Below, piece after piece: positions 24,587 through 32,714 of a stretch of 64,000 nt of DNA. Below the pieces are notes generated by a model. The model was not told the DNA's origin. It ran no database searches and saw only the letters and a list, made by a program, of their open reading frames with translations. Both the position numbers and the translations under genes were made by a program. The stretch's first letter is position 1; every line of letters begins with the position of its first letter. The stretch lies in contig CAWGUU010000019.1 of the NCBI GenBank assembly GCA_963825765.1, positions 1 to 64,000 on the forward strand, written 5' to 3'. This stretch comes from CAWGUU01 sp963825765 (GTDB lineage Bacteria; Actinomycetota; Acidimicrobiia; Acidimicrobiales; AC-14).

Positions 24587-25855
24587 TCACAGCAGACCTC
24601 CAGAGCTGAGGGCCTTTTGGATGGAGGAGCGCAGGGGCTTCACGTCCTCAGCCGGTCTGATGTCACGGGGCGGGTGCAGGTTGCGCTGGATGGCGAGGGA
24701 GATGTCGTTGTAGGCGGGGCTCTGGGGTCGCGACGACCCCTCCCGCAGGCTGTCGCGCAGGACGTCGGCGAAGGGGAAGGCGGCGCGGACCCTGGGGTCG
24801 TCGTAGAGGGATTCGGTGGTCGGCGGCAGCCCGCCCAACTCGGTGGCGGTCACCTGGTTCTGCGGGCCCCGGATGCAGGCGGCCGCCTCGAGGGCCAGGT
24901 CGGGGTGCTTCGAGAAGGCGCCGACGCCCAGGTTGATCCCGCCGAGGGTGACGCGGCTGGGCTGGTCTGGAACCACCGCCGGCCACCGGGCCCACCCCAT
25001 GTTGGCGGCGATCTCGGGAGCGTTCTTCTGGGCGCTGGGCCAGACGAAGGAGTAGTTGACCATGAAGGTCGATCCGCCCTTCTCGAAGGCCAGCCTGGCC
25101 TGGTCCTCCTGGCTGGTGGACAGGCTTGGGTCGGCGGCCGGCGAGCGGGCGACGTTGCGCATGACCTCCAGGGCCCGGGTGGTGGGCTCGGGGGCGAGGC
25201 TCACCTGGGACCCGTCCGGCTCGAGCACCTGGCCCCCGGCGGACGCCAGCAGCGAGTTGAACCACACGGTGAGGCCCTCGTAGCGGTTGCCCTGGACCTG
25301 GATCTTGCCGTCGGCCCCGATCTGCTCGGCCATCGTGATCATCTCGGCCCAGGTCTGGGGCGGGGTCGGCACCCGGTCCTTGCGGTACCAGAGCAGCTGG
25401 GTGTTGGTGGTGAACGGGGCGGCGTAGAGCTTGCCGTCGTACGTACCGGTCTGGAGCGTGGCGGCGATGGTGCCGTCGGTGGCCTTGGCCGCGGCATCGC
25501 CCTCCCAGGGGAGGATCCAGCCGGCCTCGGCGAACTCGGCGGTCCAGATGACGTCCATGCCCAGGATGTCGATGTCGCTGTCCTCGGCGGCCAGCCGGCG
25601 GACCAATTGCTCGCGCTGCTGGTCGGCGCTGGAGGGCAGGTCGGCCAGCTCGACCCGGTACCTGCCGCCCGACTGCTCGGTGCACACCCGGGCGGCCTCG
25701 GCGAAGGCGCCACCGGGCTCCTTGAAGACGTACCAGCGGAGCGTCGTGGGCCCGCCGCTCTCGTCGGACCCGCAGGCGGTCAGCAGCAGGGCCAGCGCCA
25801 GCGCGAACGTCGTGGCGACTCGACGTGGTCGCCGTGCCCCCCGCAGGTGTGTCAC
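24587..25855 (-). CDS. Sugar-binding lipoprotein of ABC importer
   Basis: 422 aa from ATG 25855. An Arg-rich signal peptide with lipobox LLTAC (Cys at residue 28) is followed by a family-1 extracellular solute-binding fold; LGMDVIWTAEFAEAGWI is characteristic of LpqY/MalE-like proteins. First gene of the four-gene importer. The upstream 185 bases separate it from divergent msrA and should carry the operon promoter; no operator recognised. Confidence 0.88.
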   Translation of the reverse strand: MTHLRGARRPRRVATTFALALALLLTACGSDESGGPTTLRWYVFKEPGGAFAEAARVCTEQSGGRYRVELADLPSSADQQREQLVRRLAAEDSDIDILGMDVIWTAEFAEAGWILPWEGDAAAKATDGTIAATLQTGTYDGKLYAAPFTTNTQLLWYRKDRVPTPPQTWAEMITMAEQIGADGKIQVQGNRYEGLTVWFNSLLASAGGQVLEPDGSQVSLAPEPTTRALEVMRNVARSPAADPSLSTSQEDQARLAFEKGGSTFMVNYSFVWPSAQKNAPEIAANMGWARWPAVVPDQPSRVTLGGINLGVGAFSKHPDLALEAAACIRGPQNQVTATELGGLPPTTESLYDDPRVRAAFPFADVLRDSLREGSSRPQSPAYNDISLAIQRNLHPPRDIRPAEDVKPLRSSIQKALSSGGLL

Positions 25856-26040
25856 ACCGGACCTGTAACCGTGCGTTCACACAGTGAAACAGGCTCGCCG
25901 CCAAATTGGAAGGGTTCCGGTCGGGATCGGGAACCGTAACGTCCGGCGGGCTGTTGGGACTGACTGATCGGATGAACCGGGAGAGACCCATACTGGACAG
26001 TCGGCGCCGGCCGTGATCGTCCAGGCGAAAGGAGCCTGCA

Positions 26041-26688
26041 TTGTTCTCCAGGCACAAGACGAGGATGACCACCGAGGACGAGGCCCTGCCCGGCCGCTCC
26101 GACACGATGACGGTCCCGGAGCGGCACCTGGTGAAGGACGCGCCGTTGCGCCCGCCGTTCCCCGAGGGCTTCGAGCAGGCGATCTTCGGCATGGGCTGCT
26201 TCTGGGGCGCGGAGCGCAAGTTCTGGCAGGCCGACGGCGTCTACACGACGGCGGTCGGCTACGCCGGCGGCTTCACGCCCAACCCCACGTACAACGAGGT
26301 GTGCAGCGGTCGTACCGGCCACACCGAGGCGGTGCTCGTCGTGTTCGACCCGGCCGTCACGTCGTACGCCGAGATGCTGCGGCTCTTCTGGGAGGGCCAC
26401 GACCCCACCCAGGGGGCGCGGCAGGGCAACGACGTCGGCACCCAGTACCGCTCGGCCGTCTTCGCCACCACCGAGGACCAGCTGAAGGCCGCCCACGAGT
26501 CCCGGGACATGTTCCAGGAGCGCCTCACCGCCGCCGGCCACGGGATGATCACCACCGAGATCCGCGAGGCCCCGGCCTTCTACTACGCCGAGGACTACCA
26601 CCAGCAGTACCTGGCCCGGAACCCCAACGGCTACTGCGGCCTGGGCGGTACGGGCGTCAGCTGTCCCATCGGGCTGGCGGCCGACTGA
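26041..26688 (+). CDS. msrA: Peptide methionine-(S)-S-oxide reductase
   Basis: 215 aa from TTG 26041, with AAAGGAG nine bases upstream. GMGCFWGAERKFWQADGV contains the catalytic Cys near residue 58. It also has GYAGGFTPNPTYNEVCSGRTGHTEAV and the C-terminal YHQQYLARNPNGYCGLGGTG with a resolving Cys (shown here in parts around residues 177-200). It repairs oxidised methionine using thioredoxin. A ~40-residue N-terminal extension is present, as in several actinobacterial MsrA. Confidence 0.92.
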   Translation: MFSRHKTRMTTEDEALPGRSDTMTVPERHLVKDAPLRPPFPEGFEQAIFGMGCFWGAERKFWQADGVYTTAVGYAGGFTPNPTYNEVCSGRTGHTEAVLVVFDPAVTSYAEMLRLFWEGHDPTQGARQGNDVGTQYRSAVFATTEDQLKAAHESRDMFQERLTAAGHGMITTEIREAPAFYYAEDYHQQYLARNPNGYCGLGGTGVSCPIGLAAD

Positions 26689-26774
26689 GCTCTCGTTCAG
26701 AAGGCTCGTGCCGGCGCGCGACGATGGAGTGCCTGCACGAAGCGGGTGGCCGGCACGAACGATCGGAGTTGTAC

Positions 26775-26942
26775 ATGACGGACCAGGAGGTGCCGGGGCC
26801 CGACGCCCTGGAGCAGGCGGTCCCGGTCGTCGTCCCCGAGAGCGCCGGCGAGACGTTGCCCGAGGACCCGGAGGTCCCCGAAGCCGACGGGCTGGAGCAG
26901 GCCCACCCCGTGCCGATCGACGAGGACGACGCCTGGCGGTGA
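26775..26942 (+). CDS. Small acidic repeat protein
   Basis: 55 aa from ATG 26775, with CGGAG upstream. Two related halves, DALEQAVPVV and DGLEQAHPVP, each follow an acidic stretch. The acidic ending is DEDDAWR. Similar short proteins are common hypotheticals in actinobacteria. It lies 87 bases after msrA. Function unknown. Confidence 0.6.
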   Translation: MTDQEVPGPDALEQAVPVVVPESAGETLPEDPEVPEADGLEQAHPVPIDEDDAWR

Positions 26943-26954
26943 GAGGCGTCAGCC

Positions 26955-27001
26955 AACTGGGGCGGTCTACCGGCGTATGGCGCGGTTGAGTCGCCCCGGT
27001 T
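26955..27001. repeat. REP-like palindrome, copy B
   Basis: Left arm AACTGGGGCG and right arm CGCCCCGGTT flank the core GCGTATGGCGCGGTTG, which is identical to copy C. It sits between convergent 3' ends (26942 and 27015). Confidence 0.6.
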
Positions 27002-27014
27002 CGGGGGTGGGGGC

Positions 27015-30000
27015 CTACCTGCCGCCGCGGCGGAGGCGGGTGGCGGAGGCCAGGCGGCGCATCTCGAGGTCGTCGGCCAGCGACGCGCCGGCCACCATCA
27101 TGGCCTCGCCCCGCTTGCGGTCGGTGCGGCGGCCCCGCGCCATCAGGGCGTGGCCCCAGTCGGCCTGAGTGTGGGCCAGCTGCGGGGGGGACCCCAGCCG
27201 CCGGTTGACCTGCAGCGCCATGTCGAAGTAGCGGTCGGCCAGCTCCCAGTCCTCGAGCATCGCCACCGCCAGGCCGGCGTACCTGGCGGCCGAGCCCAGG
27301 CACACGAAGCCCCGCGAACCGACGACGACGCGCTCGGCGAACGGATCCAGGTGGGGAGCGAGGGCGAAGGCGACGCGGGTGTCGCCCACCATGTCGGCGG
27401 CCTCGATGCTGCACGCCGCCATCTGCAGCCACACGGCGTCGTGGGGTCGTGTCACCAGCTCGTGGTCGCTGATGGCGTCGAGCTCGTCCCGTGCCTCGTC
27501 GAATCGGCGGGCCCGGGCCAGTAGCAGGGCGAGCGCCGCCCTCCAGGCGGGACCGCGCTCGTCGCGCGGGATGTGGGTGCGGTGGGCGTCGAGCAGCGCG
27601 GCCAGCTCGTCGTCGGTCCCCCATTCGAGCGTCAACCAGTACTGCTGGGCGGCGCAGACCATGAGCGCGATGTGTGGGTCGCGGGCCCGCTCGCCGAAGG
27701 CCATCACGTCGGTGAGGGCCGAGCGGGCGTCGAGATAGCGGCCGTCGAGGATGGCCCGCATCACCGACCAGGTGGCGGCGTCCCTGCGGTGTCGGGGATC
27801 GCCGGAGGCGTTGGCCAGGACGGCGTGGGCGGCGATGTCCTCGTCGGCCTGGACCACCCGACCCATTTCCAGCCGGTCGACGAGCCGCCAGCCGTAGCCC
27901 TCCATCGCCAGGTCGTCGTCCTCGGAGGCGGTGGCCATCTCGATGATCTGGTCGCTGGCCCGGAGCCGTTCCTCCACGTCCTCGGGACCCCAGACGCGGC
28001 TGTGGCGGGCGCGGAGCGAGTTCACCACCCGGCCGTGGCTGTAGCTGTGGACCATGTCGGACGTGCTCTCACGCACCCATGTCGTGGTGGGCCGGGGGTC
28101 GTACACGCCCGCCCAGGCCGGGTCGAGCTCGGGAGCCGGCGGGGTGTGCTCCTCCAGGTCGATGAAGTCGTCGGGGTCCAGCTCGGGGACGGCCGGCGGG
28201 GGCACCGGATCGGCCCGGCGCGACTCGGTCCGGGGTCGGGGCCGGGGCATGGCGAGCTCGGCCAGGTCGTCGGTGAGGCCGGTGATCTCGGCCAGGTCCT
28301 CGGGCTCGTTCCGTGGTGCGACGGTCGCCGCCGGGGCTCGACGGATCGAACGCGCCTTGGCCCGCGCCGCGACCGGCTCTGCCCCAGACCCGGGGCGTTC
28401 GGCCTTCGGCGGCCGTGCGGGCTTCGTCGGCCGTCCGGCCTTCGGGGGTGCGGGCTCAGGAGTCACAGACTTCGACGGTTTCGACGGCGCGGGGGCGCTC
28501 TCGGCGACGGGCTTCGGAGCGACGGCGCGACGGCGGGCAGCGGGTCGGGGGGGAGGACCGGCGGGTGGCGGGGGGGCGGGCGGCGTGACGGTGCGGATGG
28601 CGGGCTTCCAGGCCGCCGGCGGTCGCGGGGCCGCCACCGCGGCAAGTGTCACGGGCCGTTCGACGGCAGGGACCTGGTTGGCGACCTGATCGGCGAGCGC
28701 CTGGGTCGCCCGGGCGAGCCGCTGGCTGTCGTCGAGGATCTTGGCGAGGGCGGCGGCCTCGAGGTAGGCGGCGCGGGCCCGCACCTTCTCACCCGAGCGG
28801 TTGTGGGCGTCGCCCAGGCAGAGCAGCAGGTTGCAGCGCACGTCGGAGCTCTCGCGGCCAATGCCGGTCACCAGGCCCAGGGCCTGGCCGTACCAGCCGG
28901 CGGCCTCGTCGTAGGCGAGGACCACCATGGCCTGGTCGCCGGCCTGGGAGGCGTAGCGCGCCGCCGACATCGAGCCGCCGACGGGAGCGGCGGCGGCAGA
29001 GTGGAAGGCCAGGCGGGCGATGTCGACGGCCGACGTGGCCGGCGACTCCTCCAGCGCCTTGCGGATCTTGCCGTGGACCTGCACGCCGCGGTGCAGCGCC
29101 ACCCGGCGCTCGACGGCCAGTCGGACGACCTCGTGGCTGAACTGGAAGCGAGCGCTGCCGACGACGGGCTGGATGATGCCGGCGTCGAGCGCCTCGTCGG
29201 TGGCGGCGGCGATCCGGCTCCACGGAACCTCTCCCGACGCGGCCACCAGCTCGAGGGAGAACTCGTGGCCGATGAGCGAGGCGACGGCCAACAGCTGTCG
29301 GGTGACGCCGTCCAGGCGGGCCAGCCGGCGGGACACGCCCAGCTCCACCGAGCGGGGCAGCGTGCGGGGGTCGACTCTCGGCAGCGACGGGTCGACGTGG
29401 CGCAGCAGCTCGGCGAGGAACAGCGGGTTGCCCTCGGACCGGGCCCACACCGCGTCGATCACCGACGGCGACGGGAGGATGTCCGGTACCGCCTCGCGGG
29501 CGATGCCGGGGAGCACCATGTGGCTGACGCCATGATCGGCGAGCAACTGGGTCAGCAGGCCCGAGAACGGGTCGGCCCGGTCGACGGAGGTGTCGCAGTA
29601 CGCGGCGATCACCAGCATCGGGCAGTCGCCGGTGCGGGGCAGCACGTACTGGAGCATGCGGACGGTGGAGCGGTCCGCCCGGTGGAGGTCGTCGAGGATC
29701 AGCAGGACGGGGGCCAGGTCGGACAGGTCGCCCAGCAGCCCGACGGCGTCCCAGAACAGCTGCTCGCGGTCCTGCGGCGTCGGCGGCTGACCGGCGATGC
29801 GGGCCCCGATCTCGGGGACGACGTGAGCAAGGAGGGGCCGGCGGGCCAGCACGTCGAGGGGCGCCGACCGGGCCGCCTCGGTGAGGGCGTCGACCATCGG
29901 CGCGTAGGGGACGGCCCGACCCGGTGGGGCGGATCCCATGAGCACCCATCCGCCCGCGGCCCTGGCTTCGTCGGCCAGCTCGTTGGCGAGCGAGGTCTTG

Positions 30001-30167
30001 CCGATTCCGGGATCGCCGGAGATCAGGACGATCTGACGGTCTCCGGCGACCGCCAGGCGCCAGGCCTGGCGTAGTACCTGAAGCTCCGCATCGCGGCCGA
30101 CGAAGGGGGGGAGCTTGCTCCGGTCTTCGACGGCATCCGCGGCGGTCGCGCGGACACCAGTGCTCAT
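27015..30167 (-). CDS. Large AAA/STAND-type ATPase with TPR-like C-terminus
   Basis: 1050 aa from ATG 30167. The N-terminal AAA_16-like domain has Walker A GDPGIGKT at residues 51-58, Walker B VLLILDDLHRAD near 155 and a winged-helix-like arm. A helical TPR-like region covers ~330-500. Residues ~510-690 are an unusual Pro/Ala/Lys-rich disordered linker. A second TPR-like array ends the protein. LuxR/MalT-type regulators have this layout but end in an HTH, which I do not see here, so it may be a signalling hub rather than a DNA-binding regulator. Confidence 0.8.
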   Translation of the reverse strand: MSTGVRATAADAVEDRSKLPPFVGRDAELQVLRQAWRLAVAGDRQIVLISGDPGIGKTSLANELADEARAAGGWVLMGSAPPGRAVPYAPMVDALTEAARSAPLDVLARRPLLAHVVPEIGARIAGQPPTPQDREQLFWDAVGLLGDLSDLAPVLLILDDLHRADRSTVRMLQYVLPRTGDCPMLVIAAYCDTSVDRADPFSGLLTQLLADHGVSHMVLPGIAREAVPDILPSPSVIDAVWARSEGNPLFLAELLRHVDPSLPRVDPRTLPRSVELGVSRRLARLDGVTRQLLAVASLIGHEFSLELVAASGEVPWSRIAAATDEALDAGIIQPVVGSARFQFSHEVVRLAVERRVALHRGVQVHGKIRKALEESPATSAVDIARLAFHSAAAAPVGGSMSAARYASQAGDQAMVVLAYDEAAGWYGQALGLVTGIGRESSDVRCNLLLCLGDAHNRSGEKVRARAAYLEAAALAKILDDSQRLARATQALADQVANQVPAVERPVTLAAVAAPRPPAAWKPAIRTVTPPAPPPPAGPPPRPAARRRAVAPKPVAESAPAPSKPSKSVTPEPAPPKAGRPTKPARPPKAERPGSGAEPVAARAKARSIRRAPAATVAPRNEPEDLAEITGLTDDLAELAMPRPRPRTESRRADPVPPPAVPELDPDDFIDLEEHTPPAPELDPAWAGVYDPRPTTTWVRESTSDMVHSYSHGRVVNSLRARHSRVWGPEDVEERLRASDQIIEMATASEDDDLAMEGYGWRLVDRLEMGRVVQADEDIAAHAVLANASGDPRHRRDAATWSVMRAILDGRYLDARSALTDVMAFGERARDPHIALMVCAAQQYWLTLEWGTDDELAALLDAHRTHIPRDERGPAWRAALALLLARARRFDEARDELDAISDHELVTRPHDAVWLQMAACSIEAADMVGDTRVAFALAPHLDPFAERVVVGSRGFVCLGSAARYAGLAVAMLEDWELADRYFDMALQVNRRLGSPPQLAHTQADWGHALMARGRRTDRKRGEAMMVAGASLADDLEMRRLASATRLRRGGR

Positions 30168-30198
30168 CCCGGTTGTTGTCGGTCACCTTGGAGGCGAC

Positions 30199-30232
30199 CT
30201 TTAGGGGAAAGTCTGGCTTTAGGGAAAGCTGG
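30199..30232. repeat. Tandem duplication between ABM protein stop and AAA gene
   Basis: Two adjacent units, CTTTAGGGGAAAGTCTGG (30199-30216) and CTTTAGGGAAAGCTGG (30217-30232), directly abut the stop codon of the minus-strand gene at 30233. One of six junction duplications in this window. Confidence 0.65.
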
Positions 30233-30529
30233 CTATTTGATGAAGGCGTGCACCAGCTCGAAGTTGCGGTAGGTGAGCGGTCCGTCGCACAGCTCGGCCA
30301 GCTGCTCGGCGAAGTCCTCGGTCTCGGGCAGGTTGTCGTTCTCCATGGCCTCGAACCGACCGGGGAACTCCACGACCGCGATGTAGCGGTGGGGCTCGGC
30401 CTGGTCCATGTAGATCGCCGACCGCGTCACCGTTCGCCGGCCCTCGGTGTCGGCGATGTACTTGTCGCCCAGCGCCTTCATCTCGTCGGGCTGGCGGGTC
30501 ACGAACTCGATGATCTGGACGTAGGACAT
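30233..30529 (-). CDS. Dimeric alpha-beta barrel (ABM-like) hypothetical protein
   Basis: 98 aa from ATG 30529. The pattern of strands and amphipathic helices (MSYVQIIEFVTRQPDEMKAL and HRYIAVVEFPGRFEAM) suggests a ferredoxin-like dimeric barrel. No catalytic residues can be named. It is divergent from bioB, 44 bases apart, and reads toward the AAA gene. Confidence 0.6.
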   Translation of the reverse strand: MSYVQIIEFVTRQPDEMKALGDKYIADTEGRRTVTRSAIYMDQAEPHRYIAVVEFPGRFEAMENDNLPETEDFAEQLAELCDGPLTYRNFELVHAFIK

Positions 30530-30573
30530 GGGCCAACCCTACGCCGTGCAATCGCGCCGGTAGGGTGCTCGGC

Positions 30574-31572
30574 GTGTCCCCGGACTGCCTCACGTCGGCC
30601 GCCACGGCCCTTCTCGACGAGCGGAGGGAGCTGACGAGCGTTGAGCTGTCCGACCTCGCCGCCCTGCCGGCGGCCGACACCGCCGCCCTCGGCGCCCTGG
30701 CCCACCAGGTGCGGCTGGCGTGGTGCGGTCCCACCGTGGAGGTGGAGGGCATCGTGTCCGGCAAGACGGGCGGGTGCCCGGAGGACTGCGCGTTCTGCAG
30801 CCAGTCGGCCCGGTTCGAGTCGCCGGTGCGGGCCACGCCGCTGCTGGACGTGGACGCCCTGCTGGCGGCGGCCGAGGAGACCGCGGCCCTGGGGGCTTCG
30901 GAGTTCTGCATCGTCCTGGCGGTCCGCGGTCCCGACGAGCGGGTTCTCGACCGCATGGACGAGGTGGTGCCGCTGATCCGCGAGCGCACCGGTCTCAACG
31001 TGGCCGCCAGCCTCGGCATCCTGACCGCCGAGCAGGCCCGGCGCCTGGCAGCCTGCGGTGTCCACCGCTACAACCACAACCTGGAGACGGCCCGCTCGTT
31101 CTTCGGGCAGGTGGTCACGTCCCACACCTGGGAGGAGCGGGCTGAGACGTGCCGGCTGGTTCGTGAGGCCGGCATGGAGCTGTGCTGCGGCGCCCTGCTC
31201 GGGATGGGCGAGAGCGACGAGCAGCGCCTCGAGCTGCTCGGCCAGCTACGCGACGCCGGCCCGGCCGAGGTGCCGATCAACTTCCTCAACCCCCGTCCCG
31301 GGACGCCCCTCGGCGCCCGGCAGCTGCTCGAGCCCATGGAGGCGATCCGCTGGATCGCCCTGTTCCGGCTGGCCCTGCCCGGCGTCATCCTCCGCTACGC
31401 GGGCGGGCGGGAGGTCACATTGCGCCAGCTCCAGGCGTTGGGTCTGACGTCGGGCGTCAACGCCCTGATCGTCGGCAACTACCTCACCACCCTCGGCCGC
31501 TCGCCGGAGGACGATCTCCAGCTGCTGGCCGACCTGCGGATGCCGGTCGGTGTGCTGTCAAAGGTGCTTTGA
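30574..31572 (+). CDS. bioB: Biotin synthase
   Basis: 332 aa from GTG 30574 with AGGGTG upstream; GTG 30565 is an alternative adding three residues. Radical-SAM cluster motif GCPEDCAFCSQS (CX3CX2C) is at residues ~70-81. The TIM barrel carries YNHNLETA and LCCGALLGMGES. It inserts sulfur into dethiobiotin. Its stop lies in the first unit of a 30-bp tandem repeat that also starts the next gene, bsaP. Confidence 0.92.
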   Translation: MSPDCLTSAATALLDERRELTSVELSDLAALPAADTAALGALAHQVRLAWCGPTVEVEGIVSGKTGGCPEDCAFCSQSARFESPVRATPLLDVDALLAAAEETAALGASEFCIVLAVRGPDERVLDRMDEVVPLIRERTGLNVAASLGILTAEQARRLAACGVHRYNHNLETARSFFGQVVTSHTWEERAETCRLVREAGMELCCGALLGMGESDEQRLELLGQLRDAGPAEVPINFLNPRPGTPLGARQLLEPMEAIRWIALFRLALPGVILRYAGGREVTLRQLQALGLTSGVNALIVGNYLTTLGRSPEDDLQLLADLRMPVGVLSKVL

Positions 31573-31669
31573 GCCCAAAGGGCTCGGGCAAAGGTGCTTT
31601 GAGCCCAAAGGGCTCGGGCAAAGGTGCTTTGAGCCCAAAGGGCTCGGGCAAAGGTGATCTGAGTCCGAG
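31560..31669 (+). repeat. 30-bp tandem repeat across bioB stop and bsaP start
   Basis: Three exact 30-bp units (31560-31589, 31590-31619, 31620-31649) are followed by a degenerate partial unit to 31669. Each begins AAAGGTGCTTTGAGCC, so each carries an SD-like AAAGGTG, and a TTGA that is the bioB stop in unit 1 and a possible TTG start (31569, 31599, 31629). The length is a multiple of three, so the frame is kept. Confidence 0.9.
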
Positions 31670-31871
31670 TCACTGCCCCGGGTGTGGCCGGCGCCCACCG
31701 GAGTGCGACGGGACGTGTCTCGGCAGCCTCGATCCTCCCCGGTTCTGCACCGCCTGCGGCCTGCGCTTGGTGGTCAGGGTGTTCCCCGCCCACGTCGAGT
31801 CCCGATGCCCCGCGTGCGGGCGGGCGACCAGGGCCGGGCGACCAGCCGACCCACGTTTGAATCAACGGTAG
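31569..31871 (+). CDS. bsaP: Biotin synthase auxiliary protein BsaP-like
   Basis: Up to 100 aa from TTG 31569 (overlaps the bioB stop), or 80 aa from TTG 31629; the first 30 residues are three copies of a KGALSPKGSG-type decamer. The core has eight Cys in pairs: CPGCG, CDGTC, FCTACG and CPACG, with DPPRFC in the middle. This matches the small Cys-rich auxiliary protein found after bioB in actinobacteria, which mycobacterial-type BioB needs for activity. Identification rests on position and Cys pattern. Confidence 0.75.
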   Translation: MSPKGSGKGALSPKGSGKGALSPKGSGKGDLSPSHCPGCGRRPPECDGTCLGSLDPPRFCTACGLRLVVRVFPAHVESRCPACGRATRAGRPADPRLNQR

Positions 31872-31922
31872 CGTCGTGATTTCGCCGATCTCGGCCGCCG
31901 AATCCACGACTCTACCGTTGAT
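31861..31922. terminator. Long hairpin between convergent bsaP and hydrolase genes
   Basis: Arms 31861-31878 and 31905-31922 pair at 17 of 18 positions (ATCAACGGTAG against CTACCGTTGAT at the base). The loop contains further pairing. It starts inside the last codons of bsaP. Likely bidirectional terminator; no U tract. Confidence 0.6.
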
Positions 31923-31948
31923 GCAAAGTCCCGAGGCCGGGCCCCCAT

Positions 31949-32686
31949 CTACGGAGTGAGGTGTCGGACCAGGAACGTCGCCGAGAACTCGAACTCCTCC
32001 ACCGGCACCGCGGCGTGGTCGCCGGGCGCAGCATGGAGCCGCTTGTCGACCGACCCCAAAGCGTCGAACAGCTCGGCCACGTGCTCGCGGGGGATCAGCG
32101 TGTCGTGCCACTGCTGGAGGAACAGCACCGGGCAGCTCAGCCGGCGGGCGTCGGCCTCCATGCGGTCACGGGTGGGGCCGACGAGTCCCATGAGCCCGAA
32201 CACGGCCACCTGCACCCGGGGCTCGGCGGCCACGAACGGCAGGCCGTAGATGGTGCCCATCGACAGGCCCCAGTACCCGAGCGGGCCGTCGCCGACCGCG
32301 GGCAGCGCCCGCAGGGCTTCGAGAGTGCTCGCCCAGTCGGCGACCACGTCGTCGGTGGACCCGTCGCGCGACCACTCGGCCAGGAAGTCGCTGAACACCT
32401 GGATGTCGTCGTTGCGGTCGGGTGGCCGGCGATCGCCGTGCCCCGGCCCGTCGATGGCGGCCGCCGCGAACCCGTGGCGACCCGCGAGCCGGCGGGCCAG
32501 GGCCAGCACGTAGTCGGCCCGCTTGTCCGCCGTGGCGCCGTGGCCGATGAGCACCAGAGGGCGGGGACCGTCGGAGACGTCCTCGGGGAGCCACAGGATG
32601 CCGGGGACCCGCCGACCACCGGCGTCCACCTCGAAGCCGCGCTCGACCACTCCGTCAGCTCGGTGGGTGTCGCCGACCCAGTCCAT
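31949..32686 (-). CDS. Alpha/beta hydrolase (dienelactone-hydrolase-like)
   Basis: 245 aa from ATG 32686. LVLIGHGATADK is the oxyanion segment, AIDGPGHGDR follows, the nucleophile lies in YWGLSMGTIYG (GXSXG with Ser near 141), and the His is in GDHAAVP near the end. Substrate unknown. It follows the prolyl oligopeptidase by 28 bases in the same operon. Confidence 0.8.
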   Translation of the reverse strand: MDWVGDTHRADGVVERGFEVDAGGRRVPGILWLPEDVSDGPRPLVLIGHGATADKRADYVLALARRLAGRHGFAAAAIDGPGHGDRRPPDRNDDIQVFSDFLAEWSRDGSTDDVVADWASTLEALRALPAVGDGPLGYWGLSMGTIYGLPFVAAEPRVQVAVFGLMGLVGPTRDRMEADARRLSCPVLFLQQWHDTLIPREHVAELFDALGSVDKRLHAAPGDHAAVPVEEFEFSATFLVRHLTP

Positions 32687-32714
32687 CGTCAAGGTCGGCG
32701 ATTGTAGGAGCGGG

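Noticed and set aside
27573..30074. An 833-codon plus-strand frame opposite the AAA ATPase
   Set aside because: Shadow of a gene with Walker motifs on the other strand; Gly/Val/His-biased with no motif.
31560..31669. CRISPR-like repeats
   Set aside because: Units are directly adjacent with no spacers and lie at a coding junction, so this is a tandem duplication.
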